In this document: positions 48,151-59,809 of the stretch, in pieces
Layout of the letters: each line of letters starts with the position of its first letter
Numbering within the stretch: position 1 is the first letter of the stretch
Source of the DNA: Ambrosia x helenae
Lineage: Eukaryota; Streptophyta; Magnoliopsida; Asterales; Asteraceae
Reading direction: 5' to 3'
DNA length: 64,000 bases
Assembly: GCA_030844895.1 (NCBI GenBank)
Contig: CM061224.1
Coordinates: forward strand, 70,564,567 to 70,628,566
The notes under the pieces: generated by a model
The model's database searches: none
The model's input: the letters and a program-made list of their open reading frames with translations, nothing else
Told to the model about the DNA's origin: nothing
Position numbers and translations under genes: made by a program

Positions 48151-50834
48151 CTAGGATTGTGTATGGGCCTCCCACTTGGGTCCTAGCTTCCCTTGACTTT
48201 CCTTCTTGCTTGCTTCGTTGTTTCTCAAGACCAGGTCGCCGGGCTTGAATCGTTCGTGCTTAACTCTGGCGTTGTAGTAGGACTCCATCTTTTGTTTGTA
48301 TTGAGCTTCACGGATTGCTGCTGAGTCCCTTGCTTCTTCCAGGAGATCAAGGTTAAGCAGTGATTCTTGTTCATTTGCCTGGACATCGACATGAAAGGTT
48401 CTTGGTGTGGTGATTCCGATTTCAGCAGGTATCACTGCTTCAGATCCAAAGGTAAGGCTGTAAGGCGTTTTCTTGTTGCTTGTCTTCTCAGTGGTTCGAA
48501 TTGCCCAGAGAACGCTTGGCAGTTCTTCCAACCAGTTTCTTCCTTGTTTGCCTAGTCTAGCCTTGATCCCTTCAACCACACTCCTATTCATTCTTTCGAC
48601 TTGGCCGTTCGACTGGGGGTATGCCACAAAACTGAAGACTTGAGTTATCCGGTACTCCTTGCACCAAGTACTGAATGGTTTTTCTGCGAATTGCTTGCCG
48701 TTATCCGTCACAAGCACCCCAGGTAGGCCATACCGGCAAATGATGTTTTCCCAAACGAAGTCAATTATCTTTTTCCCGGATATTTTCCCCAAGGGCTTCA
48801 CTTCTGGCCATTTTGTGAAGTAATCTACTGCCACCAATAGGAATTTAACCCCTCCTTTTGCTGGTGGGAAGGGTCCAACGATATCCATTCCCCATTTGTA
48901 GAACGGCCAAGCTGAATTAACAGGCACCAAATCATGCTTGGGACTTTTGGGGACTGGGGCGTGAATTTGGCAGGCTTCACATCTTTTCAGCTGCTCTGAT
49001 GCATCTCGATGCATGGAAGGCCAGAAATATCCCAAGTTCATAAGCTTTGCCACAACTGACCTTGGACCGCAGTGGGCTCCGCAGATTCCTTCATGAACTT
49101 CCTTAATCAGGTACTTGCTCTGTTCGGGTCCTACACATCGGAGCAGTGGGGCTAGATACCCTTTTTTGTAAAGCATCTCATTTTGTATGGTATACTGCTT
49201 CGATTTGTTTCGGATCCTTTCAGCTTCAACAGGGTCCTGTGGTAGTTCTCCCTTTTGTAGGAACCTTACAAACGGAGTCATCCAGTTTGGTTCATTTTCA
49301 GTGATGACGTCTTGGACTTCCAACTCTGATATGGCAGGATGCTTGATCACCTCATCCAATACTTTCTTAGTAAGGTGAGCAAAAGTTAACGAGGCAAGCT
49401 TGCTTAGCGCGTCAGCCTTTTTGTTGTGAGACCTTGGAACTTGCTTGATCTTGCATTGTTGGAAAGTGTTCATGATTTCCTTGGCTTTCTCTTTGTATTT
49501 TTTCATGTTGGGTTCTTTGGCAATGTAGCTATCGTTCACTTGGCTAGAGACCAATAGTGAATCGGTGAACACTTGAAGCTTATGAACCATCATCTTTTTT
49601 GCAAGCTTGAATCCTGCGATCAGAGCTTCATATTCGGCTTCGTTGTTTGTTGTCTGAAATTCCAAACGAAGGGCATATGTGAATTCTAACCCTTCAGGGC
49701 TGATTAATATAAGACCAGCTCCCGAGCCTTCAACGCTGGAAGCTTCATCTGTGTAAAGCTTCCAGGCTTCAGGATCAAGAGGTTCGTCTATGGTCATGTT
49801 AACCTCAGCAGTTTCTACCCTTGGAATTTCAGCAATGAAATCAGCAAGTATTTGTGCTTTTATTGCTTTTCTCGGGACGTAGGTGATTTTGTGTTCACCT
49901 AGCTCAACGGCCCACTTGGCTAGTCGTCCCGAGGTTTCAGGTCTTTCAAGCACATTCTTGATTGGTTGGTCAGTGACTACTTGAATAGGATGTGCTTGAA
50001 AGTACCTTCGAAGCCTTCTGGCTGTTTGTACCAGGGCCAAGGCTAATTTTTCCAAAGGAGGGTACTTGACCTCTGCTAACTTTAAGGTTTTACTGAAGAA
50101 ATAAACGGGTACCTGAGCTTTTTCTCTTTCGATAGTGAGAACAGCGCTGAAGGCTTCTTCAGTGACTGAAAGATAGACAGAGATCGTTTCCCCTGCTTCG
50201 GGTGCTGCAATGGTGGGAAGGGAAGCCAAGTAATGTTTCATAGCGTTGAAGGCTTCTTCTGCTTCTTCTGTCCACCTGAAGTTCTTCTTGTCAGCACAAC
50301 CTTTGAGGGTCTTGAAGAAAGGAAGGGATTTTTCAGCAAGTTTCGACACGAAACGTTTCAAGGCGGCAAGTTTTCCGTTCAAGCTTTCCACTTCTTTCTT
50401 GGTTTGTGGTGACTTCATTTTGAGGATGGCTTGAACCTTGTTCGGGTTAGCTTTTATGCTTTGTTTTCCTACAACATGACCCAAGAATTTCCCTTCTTCA
50501 AAACCGAAGGAACACTTGATGGGATTTAGTTTCATGTTGATCTTCTTGAGATTGTTGAAGGTTTCTTGTATGTCTTCAAGCATTTCGTCCTCAGTCTTGC
50601 TTTTGATAACCAAATCATCCACATATGCTTCCATGTTTCTACCAATTTGTTCGGCAAAGGCTCTGTCGACCAACCTTTGATAGGTGGCACCTGCATTTTT
50701 TAAACCGGAGGGCATCTTTTTATAACAAAAGATACCCTTGTCAGTATGGAAAGCAGTCTTTTCTTCATCTTCCTCCTTCATTTGTATTTGGTGATAACCT
50801 TTATAGGCATCCAAAAAGCATTTGAAGGGGAAAC
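48151..50834 (-). CDS. Tat pol, exon 2: RT (rest), RNase H, second RNase H, integrase
   Basis: Open frame of 924 codons whose first ~30 codons (up to 50925) lie in the intron; the exon begins at 50834 with FPFKCFLDAYKGYHQIQM. Positions below count from the open frame. YVDD at 101-104 is the RT active site. The first RNase H (about 250-365) lacks the usual first aspartate, having YLSVTEEAFSAVL. A second RNase H (about 385-510) has all four acidic residues: YTDEAS (D393), NNEAEYEAL (E429), VFTDSL (D455), KKADALS (D505). Integrase has H611, H618, C649, C652 zinc residues and D681, D741, E777. The end is cut by a 1-bp deletion present in both arms, removing about 36 residues. No chromodomain. Confidence 0.88.
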
Positions 50835-50932
50835 CTGTTGAAGGGTTAGCTTGTAAGCATGCATTATGTGAAAAGAAACAAATTTTGGAGGTGTTGAATA
50901 ACTTAAAAGTTGTTTTTAGGTTCAAAGGTAAC
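50835..50932 (-). other. 98-bp GT-AG intron within the RT domain
   Basis: Donor GTTACC (50932 downward) and acceptor CAACAG (50835). Splicing joins VDSLTG to FPFKCFLDAYKGY, contiguous in related Tat polymerases; unspliced, RT stops after LTGYL. Same boundaries in the left arm. Confidence 0.75.
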
Positions 50933-51383
50933 CTGTCAACGAGTCAACTTTCAAATCCACCTCCGGTAAAGGATAGCAATCCTTTGGACAAGCTTTATTG
51001 AGGTCTTTGAAGTCTATGCACATCCTCCATGAGTCGTCAGGTTTCTTAACCATTACTGGGTTTGCAACCCAGGATTGGTATTTGACTTCTCGGAGGATTC
51101 CTGCTTCAACCAGTTTGTCAACCTCCTGGCAAGCTGCACTGCTTCGTTCCGGTGCAAGGCTTCTTTTCTTTTGCACTATTGGTTTGATGTTTTGGGGAAC
51201 TTTAAGTTCATGCTCAGCAATGTCACGTGGGATCCCTGTCATGTCACTGGGACACCAAGCGAAAACATCGACATTGTTTTTTAGCAACGCTTCAAGCTTT
51301 GAGAGAATTTCCCTAGGAAGGGCTGTGTTTACCCGTATCCTTTGATCAGGGTATTTATGATTGATGCTAAGACCGGTTTGCAT
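50933..51383 (-). CDS. Tat pol, exon 1 end: N-terminal part of RT
   Basis: Contains KLVEAGILREVKYQSWVANP, MVKKPDDSWRMCIDFKDLNK and PLPEVDLKVDSLTG, the fingers region of gypsy RT. It is one frame away from gag-protease because CCAGGT of the left arm is CCGGT here (base missing at 51374/51375). In the left copy protease and RT are in one frame, so the element probably encodes one gag-pol polyprotein. Confidence 0.85.
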
Positions 51384-53719
51384 TGTTCTTCAACAACCGT
51401 TAGCACAGAGGCTGATGGTTGAAGGGTTCCTACTCCTTCTTTGGTGGGGAACTTGGCACTCTTCCGGCTGATGGAGACGGTCATATCGAAAGCTACTACA
51501 CCGGGTCTACCAATGATGACATCGTAACTGGATGGTAGGTCTAAGACAATGAAAGTCAATGGTTCAGTTCTTCGCATTTGTCCATCAGAGAAAGTCACAT
51601 TGAGCACTATCTCGCCCAAGGGTTTGATGGGAATGTCAGCTATGCCTTTGATGGCAGCTTCGGCTGGCTTGAGCATGGAGCGTTCTTCATGGCTTAGAAG
51701 GTTGAAGTATTTTGCAAACATGATTTCAGTAGCAGCTCCGGTGTCTATGTAGGCTTTTTGTGTTTGACGTGAACCCACAAGGGCTTCAAGGACTAGTGGA
51801 TCACAATGTTTTTCTTCGTTGGTACAAGGGAAGTAGATGCCTTGACATTCCCAATCCTCCAACCTCTGTCGTTTGCTTGGTGCTTCACTTTCAACAAACA
51901 CCATGGCAACATCTTTCTTCTTGCCATCAGCTATGTTTTCTTTGACACCTTTGACCAAGTGGGCTAGTTCCCCAGATCTAACTGCTTCTTCGATCCTCTT
52001 CTTAAGCTGGAAGCAGTCGTTGGTGTGGTGTCCCTTTTCTTCGTGAAACTCACAATACTGGTTGGAGTTTTCGTTTCTTTTGCTTTTAGGCAAGGGACGA
52101 GGTGGTCTAAAGGTGTGTTTGACTTCTTCCGTGGCTAGAATTTCTTGAGGAGTTTTGGTGAGGGCTGTAAAGTTTATGTTTCTGTCTTTGCTTGGAGGGT
52201 TCCTGCTTTCCGACCTTCGAGACTCAGATCTCCTGGATCTGTTGTCATAGGTACCGTAGTTTCCTCTTTTTCGAGTAGGGCTGTTGCTTCTCCAGTTGGA
52301 AGCCCTTTTTCTTTGCTCCTTTATGTCTACAGCCTCTTCTCCTCTGATGTGGGCTTTGGCTCTTTCTAAAGCCTCTTCAAGGGTTTTGGGGAGACTTTTG
52401 TTAAACTCCCTGGTGAGGTATTTTGAGTTGATGGCATTCATGAACCCTGCAACCTTCATCTTTTCATCTGCACCAACATAGGTAAGACCTTCTTTTTTGT
52501 ACCTCTCAATGAAACTCTTCAGGCTTTCATCATCTTTTTGTTTTATCTGGAAGATGACGGTTGCATCCTTGACACATCTTCTCTGTTGTGAAAAGTTGGC
52601 TAGGAATCCTTTGCTAAGTTCATCAAAGGTTCGGATGCTTCCAGCCTTCAAGCCATTGAACCAGATTCTTGCAGATCCAACAAGGGTTTGCATAAACATT
52701 AAACAACACTCGGGATCACCCCATTTCTCGATCCGAGCGGCCCCTGAGAAGATCTGAAGGTGATCTTCTGGATCATCAGTACCATCATATGTTCGTATAT
52801 GAGCTGGCATCTTTAGCTTGTTAGGAAAGTCATAATCTGCTATTTCCGGTGAGAAGCAAGATAAACTGTTTGGCTTGTAGGGTGAATTGACAGGGTGTTC
52901 TGTCCTGTTGTTGGTTATTCCGACCGGAGTTCCCTGTTGAGCAGCGATGGCCTGACTGATGAGTTGCTGCCAAGGGAAGTTAGCCATCATTTGTGATATC
53001 ATATAGGGCATGAGGTTAAAACCTTGGAGATTTTCGGTCGTGGCCACGTTGCCAGTCATCATGGGGATGCTCATGGAAGCGTTCCTAGCCATGGGGAGTG
53101 AAGCCATGGCTCGTTCCCATGAAGTGGCCACTGGTGGTGGGACACTAGATATCGGTGACTGTAGAAGTTGATCCAAGGTGACTTCGTGCCCAAGTGGTGT
53201 ACCAGCGGTGGCAGCTTGGGTGGTAAACAGTGGGAAAGCAGTGGGGCTGGGCCTTGTTTCATGCTGAGAAGTGGATAATGTGTTGCTGGGGCCAGCGTTA
53301 CTACTTCCAAGCCGTGGTCTATGACTGTATGTGGCATTTAGAGGAGGAGGAGGAGGTCCCGGTGAGAGTGACACTTCCTCTTCCTCGCCATAATCTAGAC
53401 GGAGGCGGACTCCTTTATCCCTTTCCCTCATGACATACTGGTTCAAAAGGGATCTAAGCTGAAGGAAGTTTCTTTCCACTCCTTCAGGGGTAAGATCTAT
53501 ACGTTGGGGAGTCTGTGCAAGATCAGGGAGAGGAGAAAACACCCCTGAACGAGTGGGAGGTGGAGTCTGTAAGCTTGTCGTCCCATGATGTGCAGGTGGG
53601 GACTGAGTTCTAGCTGGAGTGCCTCCTGGAGTGGAGAAAGACACAGATCTGGCTGGGGAAGTCTGATCTGTGCTCGGAGAGATCTGGTTGACTTCCTCTT
53701 GGGACTCAGGGTCAGACAT
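51329..53719 (-). CDS. Tat gag-protease
   Basis: 796 codons. It starts MSDPESQEEVNQ, 52 bases after the end of the primer binding site (53769-53787). Residues 1-300 are low-complexity (Pro, Ser, Thr rich). Gag core about 302-460 (WGDPECCLMFMQTLVGSARI, YLTREFNKSLPKTLEEAL). Arg/Ser-rich linker 465-510. A zinc-knuckle-like YCEFHEEKGHHTNDC at 555-569. Protease with DTGA at 659-662 and YDVIIGRPG near 732-740. The last ~15 residues are out of the ancestral frame because of the deletion described for the RT part. Confidence 0.9.
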   Translation of the reverse strand: MSDPESQEEVNQISPSTDQTSPARSVSFSTPGGTPARTQSPPAHHGTTSLQTPPPTRSGVFSPLPDLAQTPQRIDLTPEGVERNFLQLRSLLNQYVMRERDKGVRLRLDYGEEEEVSLSPGPPPPPLNATYSHRPRLGSSNAGPSNTLSTSQHETRPSPTAFPLFTTQAATAGTPLGHEVTLDQLLQSPISSVPPPVATSWERAMASLPMARNASMSIPMMTGNVATTENLQGFNLMPYMISQMMANFPWQQLISQAIAAQQGTPVGITNNRTEHPVNSPYKPNSLSCFSPEIADYDFPNKLKMPAHIRTYDGTDDPEDHLQIFSGAARIEKWGDPECCLMFMQTLVGSARIWFNGLKAGSIRTFDELSKGFLANFSQQRRCVKDATVIFQIKQKDDESLKSFIERYKKEGLTYVGADEKMKVAGFMNAINSKYLTREFNKSLPKTLEEALERAKAHIRGEEAVDIKEQRKRASNWRSNSPTRKRGNYGTYDNRSRRSESRRSESRNPPSKDRNINFTALTKTPQEILATEEVKHTFRPPRPLPKSKRNENSNQYCEFHEEKGHHTNDCFQLKKRIEEAVRSGELAHLVKGVKENIADGKKKDVAMVFVESEAPSKRQRLEDWECQGIYFPCTNEEKHCDPLVLEALVGSRQTQKAYIDTGAATEIMFAKYFNLLSHEERSMLKPAEAAIKGIADIPIKPLGEIVLNVTFSDGQMRRTEPLTFIVLDLPSSYDVIIGRPGVVAFDMTVSISRKSAKFPTKEGVGTLQPSASVLTVVEEQCKPVLASIINTLIKGYG

Positions 53720-53768
53720 GGAGAGAGTCGGAGCTACACAACTGATTTTTGTAAAGGCAATGGCGTAG

Positions 53769-53787
53769 CCCCACGGTGGGCGCCAAC
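53769..53787 (-). other. Primer binding site of the Tat element (right copy)
   Basis: Mirror of 14869-14887, same sequence. Confidence 0.7.
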
Positions 53788-53788
53788 T

Positions 53789-54387
53789 TGTTGCTACAAC
53801 AAATAACTGCCTAACGATAGTTCTGAGTCACAAGGGAGGTTCAGGGTTCAAGGGTTCCACTTTGCCTAACGCAGGTCGTGGTGTCCTTCTACGTTGCAAA
53901 CGTAGAAGGAGGTTCAAGGTTATTTTTCTTGTTTTAGATGCTTTAAGGTTCTGGTTTGAGATGTACTCGAAACCAGAAATGGAAGTTCTTGAGATCCGAG
54001 TGGAGAGAAATATTCTTCCACGTACAAGACCAAAAGAATTAGAAGAGTGAAGTGAGAGTGATTGTGATGGTGTGTCCAGAGCTGAGGAATCAGCCTCTGA
54101 TTTATAGAGAAAGGAGATCTCCATAAGGAGAAAGCATCTTGCCTTGAGCCTTGTTGCAACTAAAGGACATCCCACAAATGGTAAGTGGCTGCTATGGACC
54201 TGCGGTCTGTTGGCTGATGTTACTCCATCAGCTTATTTGTCTTTGCTCGATGAAAAAGATGACGGGACAAGTCATCTTTTTGACTTAGGATGCTCCTGGC
54301 TGTTCGAAGCCTTGTAGGCTTCAACCCTTTAAGCATTGTTCAGTAATGTTGTTTATTTATGTTTGCTTTAGGCTACCCACGTCATCA
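53789..54387 (-). repeat. 5' LTR of the Tat element (right copy)
   Basis: 599 bp. Contains the same two hairpins and TATA-like box as the left copy. The flank on its outer side is GAGAT, against GAGGT outside the other LTR. Confidence 0.92.
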
Positions 54388-56022
54388 GAGATAGAACCAA
54401 CACATAATAAATTCTAGAGTACAAATATATAACAGATCATAAAAATTGACATTAGACTTGGGACAATGAGTACTAGTAACATTGGGGACCCTGGGCTATG
54501 AGACTTTTATTTCGGACATTAATAGGAAGGCAATATTCAAAGATATTTCATGAATCAACTCAAGACTTGGAACAAAGGGACATACCTATATATAAATTAG
54601 GTAGAACAACAAATCAATAATAATGGAGTGGAATACGATATAAGATGCTCAGGACATTGAGACTAAAGACTGGGACTTGGCGTTTGAGACATAAGGCTTG
54701 GACGTAAATAAAACCAACGAGTACTATGTATAAACAATCATTACCTCGACACTTGAACAAGGACTTGGAGATGGTTACGACAATTAAGACTCGGACTTGA
54801 CTAAAACAAACCCAGGACAAAATAGATAAACACCTATATATGTTGAATTAGATCATAAGAATGATGACTCGATAACTTGAATAATAGATACTTGATAACC
54901 AACGGGAGACATATAAAGACTAGTGGACAAAGGAACATATAGTAAACCTTGGACGACTAGAACCAAATAATATAATAAAAGAAACACCATTATTTGAATG
55001 ATGATAATAGTATAATATGGAACCATACACTCAAGCTCGTCGACTAGAACCAAATAATATAATAAAAGAAACACCATTATTTGAATGACGATAATAGTAT
55101 AATATGGAACCATACACTCAAGCTCGTCCTCACGCGCAACAATTATAAATAAAGCCAAGACTAATAATATGTGTCGACATAGGGCCCCAACCAGGAGAGT
55201 ACCAGCACGCGATACCACGCACCTCGTTTTCTTACTATGCTATGATATCATGTGAGTTCCGTGAACCATACCCTCTTTTTCTATTTAACTGTTTTGGGGT
55301 GAACATGTGTTTCCAGTAATAAACCAGTGTGATAGTGACATACCAATATGATGTGACAAGGTTCTCCCGATACCAGATTCACACTCATTAACCCAAGGGA
55401 TTTGGGCCACTTAATATATGGGTAGTACTACTTGGGGAATCCCCCACGCACAGTGGATCCGGAAGCCCGGAAAACCCTCCACTGAGGTCTGCGGACCGTT
55501 GTGGCATATGTTTTGCCATGGGAATTCATAATGGGAGTAGATGGATTCATTGTTAGGATTGAGGTGTGACTTGAACATCACCAGTGCTAGACCATGAGTT
55601 GAACTATATGAACTTATTAAACCTGTTTTGTGCTAAACCATGTAAACTTGCTTTTGACTTGATAAAACTTATTTAAAACCAGTTAAACGCATGCACTGAC
55701 TCACCAACATTATTGTTGACCCAAAATCATTTTAAGCATGTGTTCAGGTACCGGCATTGGAGATACAAAAAATGTACGATTGCAACTCGGAGTCACAACC
55801 AGTGGACGAACCAGAAGACGATCAAGTAACCATAGAAACCAACCGTGCATATACGATCAGGGACTAAATGTAGTTAAATGAGATTGTATTATGTAAATAT
55901 ATTGTATAAATTATATTAATAAAGTTAGTTATTTATATACCATTTCCGCTGTTGCTTGCATTCGCGTGAATGTTGTACCAAACTGTAATTTCGTCCAGGC
56001 CCCCTGTGGCCGGGTTGTGACA
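54388..56022 (+). repeat. Part of LTR C (right copy)
   Basis: Sense strand is plus here. Ends GGCCGGGTTGTGACA at 56022. Contains the 87-bp tandem duplication (54955-55128) and the conserved donor (55252) and acceptor (55747). Confidence 0.5.
55252..55747 (+). other. Putative LTR intron or conserved block, LTR C (right copy)
   Basis: GTGAGTTCCGTGAACC at the start and CATGTGTTCAG/GT at the end, 496 bp. CTCACCAACATTATTGTTGAC lies about 30 bases before the acceptor. Confidence 0.4.
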
Positions 56023-57487
56023 ATAACAATCACCCGCGCTCCCCATACAAGATGGTCAACGAATCTAGGTGGGGTTGTCAATCCAATCGATCTATCATTG
56101 TATATCGTCGGCTTGGGCACAGCTAATGATTATGTAAATTGAAGTTTAAATCTAATAGTCTTTGTCTAAGTCATGAGGCATTAAAGTTTACAACTAATGT
56201 AGAATTGCTTAAGTATAAAGTTTCAAGTATAAAGAATTGCATAAACAAGATTACGTAAACTCACTTTAATTGTGATGATGAACTTGCAAGAAATCAACGA
56301 GAATCAATAAGTTTTAGCAAAGCAATAAATCAAACAAGTGATCCCCAAGGAGCATCAAGAATCTATATTTAAGTATTCCTAGATCACAATTATGATGAAA
56401 CACGAATTTTTTTGGTCATGTGAGGATTTTCGATGACAAGGGCTTTGCGACTTGATATCTCATTATCAAGCTTTTGGATGTTTTAAACTTTGTGAGGATC
56501 ATTTAATTAGGTACGAACCCATCCAAGTCTAAATAGAATCTTTTGTTACGGAAATCATCAAACCGTTTAAAAGTTTGGTAAATTATTCATGTTATCACTA
56601 AAGTTTTACATTTAAGTTTAAGAAATCACATACAAGGCTTTTGGATGTATCAAACAAATACATTTTATAATGAAAAGTTGATTACAAGGTTACAAAAAAA
56701 AAAAAAAAAAAAAAAAACTTCTATTATTTAGGAGCTTCTAATAATAACGACCATACAAGCATTTGTATAAACATTTTTATATACATAAAGGCATTAGATC
56801 AAAAGGATTATTTTAATAGCATTAGTTGGAGAAAGAAAAAGAAAAAAAAATTATAAAAGTTATAATCTATTTTGAACTCAAGTGTTGGATACATGGATGT
56901 AATTAACTTAATTTCAAAAGCATTTATATGCTCGTATACTGCATGTATACCAACTTTGTTTGTATAAACTCACATAAGAGTGGCATACGCTTGTATGCAT
57001 TTCTTTAGTCACAGGCTTAATAGAATACAAATAATGAAATTTTATAAGTTAAGTAAACGTGTTTTAAGTATTTAAAGGGACAATGGGACATACTAAACGA
57101 AGACAATATCTATATAACCTTATTACGTATTAATCAAACATAGCTTGACTTTTGTATAGCCATTTCAGCAAATCCCATGTCGTCGGAAGCATAACATGAC
57201 TGTGAAATTGAAAGCGAAACTTAAGGGATAATCAAAATCGTTACCTAGATTAAGCGAGCAATCAGTCGGGTTCAGTTATGGTGATGGGCGGTCGGGAGGT
57301 TTAGCGACGGCGGTATCTATGTCGTCATCAAGCAGAAGCTTAACTAAAAACTTCGACATGGTGACTTTCGAACGGGCAGGAAAACCAGGGACTGTGGTGT
57401 CCGGTTCCAACTTGAAAGCACTGCAGACGAGGATATGGTGGGTCGGAGGTGACGGTTGTTTGGTTTTTGTTTGCCGGAGTTCGTTGG
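56023..57487. other. Intergenic DNA and gene-like fragment (right copy)
   Basis: Mirror of 11175-12632, including a poly-A run at about 56694-56717 and the small gene-like fragment (57240-57487, minus strand). Nothing else recognised. Confidence 0.5.
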
Positions 57488-59745
57488 TGTAACAACCCTG
57501 GCTGATGTGGCCGGGTCGTCGGGTCGGGTTATCGGAGTTACACAGCGGAATCCAGGGTAATAACAGTCTTTTAGTCTTCCAGGATCCACGTCATCATATC
57601 TGGATTTTAAAGGTACCGGAAAAGACTAATTCATTGATGATTGAGATTTCTCTTAAATCATCTATAATAGTCTTACTGACTATTTCATTGATGATTAACT
57701 GCATTGTATCTAATACATATTATTTGACTTTTCTTAGTGTATTATTGTGAACGAGGTCTTTCACAATTCTACAGTCAATATATGTACTTTCTCTTTATAG
57801 TCTCAGAATCTACTGGTAACCGTCGTGGTTACGATTCTTTGACTTAAGATTCTTATAGCAATGCATCGATTATTCTTTCTCAAAATCATATTATCTTTCC
57901 GGATTACTACACTTATCGCATTAACTATTTCTGTAAAATTCTTTCTTATTTCTAATTCGGGATTCGATACACTCTCGGTAAAATATTTCTTATAAAATTT
58001 CTAGTCGTTTTCGTACGACTTATATTCTTATTTGATAATTTCTTTTAAGGTTTATATTCTTATTTTGATAATTGTATTTCTTGGCATATCGGATGCCTTT
58101 CTATTTTCCAGACATATCGGATGTCTTTTCAATTTATAGTTTTTCTTATTTTTCGATTTATATTCTTTTATTTATCTATTCATATTCTTTTATATCCAAG
58201 CAAATACTGATAATATCTATAGCACACACTATAAATTCAGTATTTCTATAATATATGTTTGCTTGGAATAATTCCATTCTTATATATATATTCGATTAAA
58301 GTCTATTTTATTGGTGTAGGGAAACACATTCCGATAGACTTATAGATAGGCAATATATCATATATATTCTTAATCCAACTTATTATAAGCGGGGCTTATT
58401 TCGTTGAGATATTCGTATAGATAGTTCTTGCCAGAACAGTGATTTCTTAAATGATCTCTCGCAGCCTTTAACCCGGAACAGGAATTCCGTTATTCCTTGG
58501 CCAGAGAGTTTCACTGGAAAAATGAGCATAATTCTATTCATTTTTTGTTTTCATTTCGATTATACCTTGCGAATCTCTACGCGATTCCGCTTGGTATCAA
58601 TTATATTTCGATATATTCGTTATAATTCGTTGGATTCTACCATTTCTGATTTCCGAATCCATATATATTTTTATCTGTTATATTCTTGGAATTTTAACAA
58701 TTCTTTTATCACTTCTTAAATTTCAAACTTGGTAATACTTGACCGTTTTACCAATTTGATTGTATTATAACTCACGCGAGTTTTTATACGAAGTGATTGC
58801 GAAGATTTGTTCATAGTGGTATATATCCTTATAAAGAATCCTGTGACTTAGTGGTAAATGTCCGGATATACCTTCTGTAAGGGTCCGAATTTCCTTTTGC
58901 CACCAGGATTGCACATAGGACATATAACTATCTTGGGTTGGCAATAAAAATCAATAAACTGATTTCTTTGATTCGTAGAATTTAACCAATCGGTGGTTTC
59001 TATTCTGCGAATATATTCTTAGTTGTATTCACGAAGGAATTTCAACAATATTGCCAGTTTTGTGGTCGTATTCTCCACATACGATACGCTGATAATTTGG
59101 ATTTATATTTCTTCTTATTATTTATTTTCTTATTATTTCTTTTAATATGTTCGTGACTCAAACATACTGTGATCTCGATAAACTCCTACTCGAATGTTCC
59201 TGTGCCTGTGGCATTCATAATTATGTTTGCAACCATAATTACTATTCCACCTCACCTAACATTCCAGTATTTGTTTATTTTAATCACAATAGGTATGTGT
59301 CCCTTGCATATTATTTCGATATTCTGTTCTTTATTTTCTCTTAGATTTGCAATTATATTATTCGGGATAAGACTTGTTGATCTAAGTCTAACGAAATAGA
59401 CTGTCAATCGTTCAAGAATTTGTTCGTGTCAGAAGATATTTAATATAACAATCCTATCTTTTAATATCCCTGACTTGTTCGTGTCATAGGATTAAGACAG
59501 TAGTTATATTTTCGTATAATCGAGCGAGTAAGAATTCGGTTTCGTCCGACAGATACCAGCGTATGTTGATTACGGAATTTCGAGAATAATATTTTTGTCC
59601 AAATATTATTTAATTTTGGAAAGGATCGAGGAGGTCATTTAACTGAGATTTTTAGAAAGACGAGTTTAGATTATAAAACGGATTATGTTTATTATTTATT
59701 ATCGTTTATATTGGTTAAATATCGAGGAATTATACAATCGAACAT

Positions 59746-59809
<64 letters not shown>

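Larger units (their letters stand above)
44159..54387 (-). mobile_element. Tat-lineage Ty3/gypsy retrotransposon (right copy)
   Basis: Mirror of 14268-24487. LTRs 53789-54387 (5') and 44159-44758 (3') differ visibly by one base in a G run. Gene order on the minus strand: gag, protease, RT with intron, RNase H, second RNase H, integrase. The accessory gene is on the plus strand between integrase and the 3' LTR. Confidence 0.92.
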
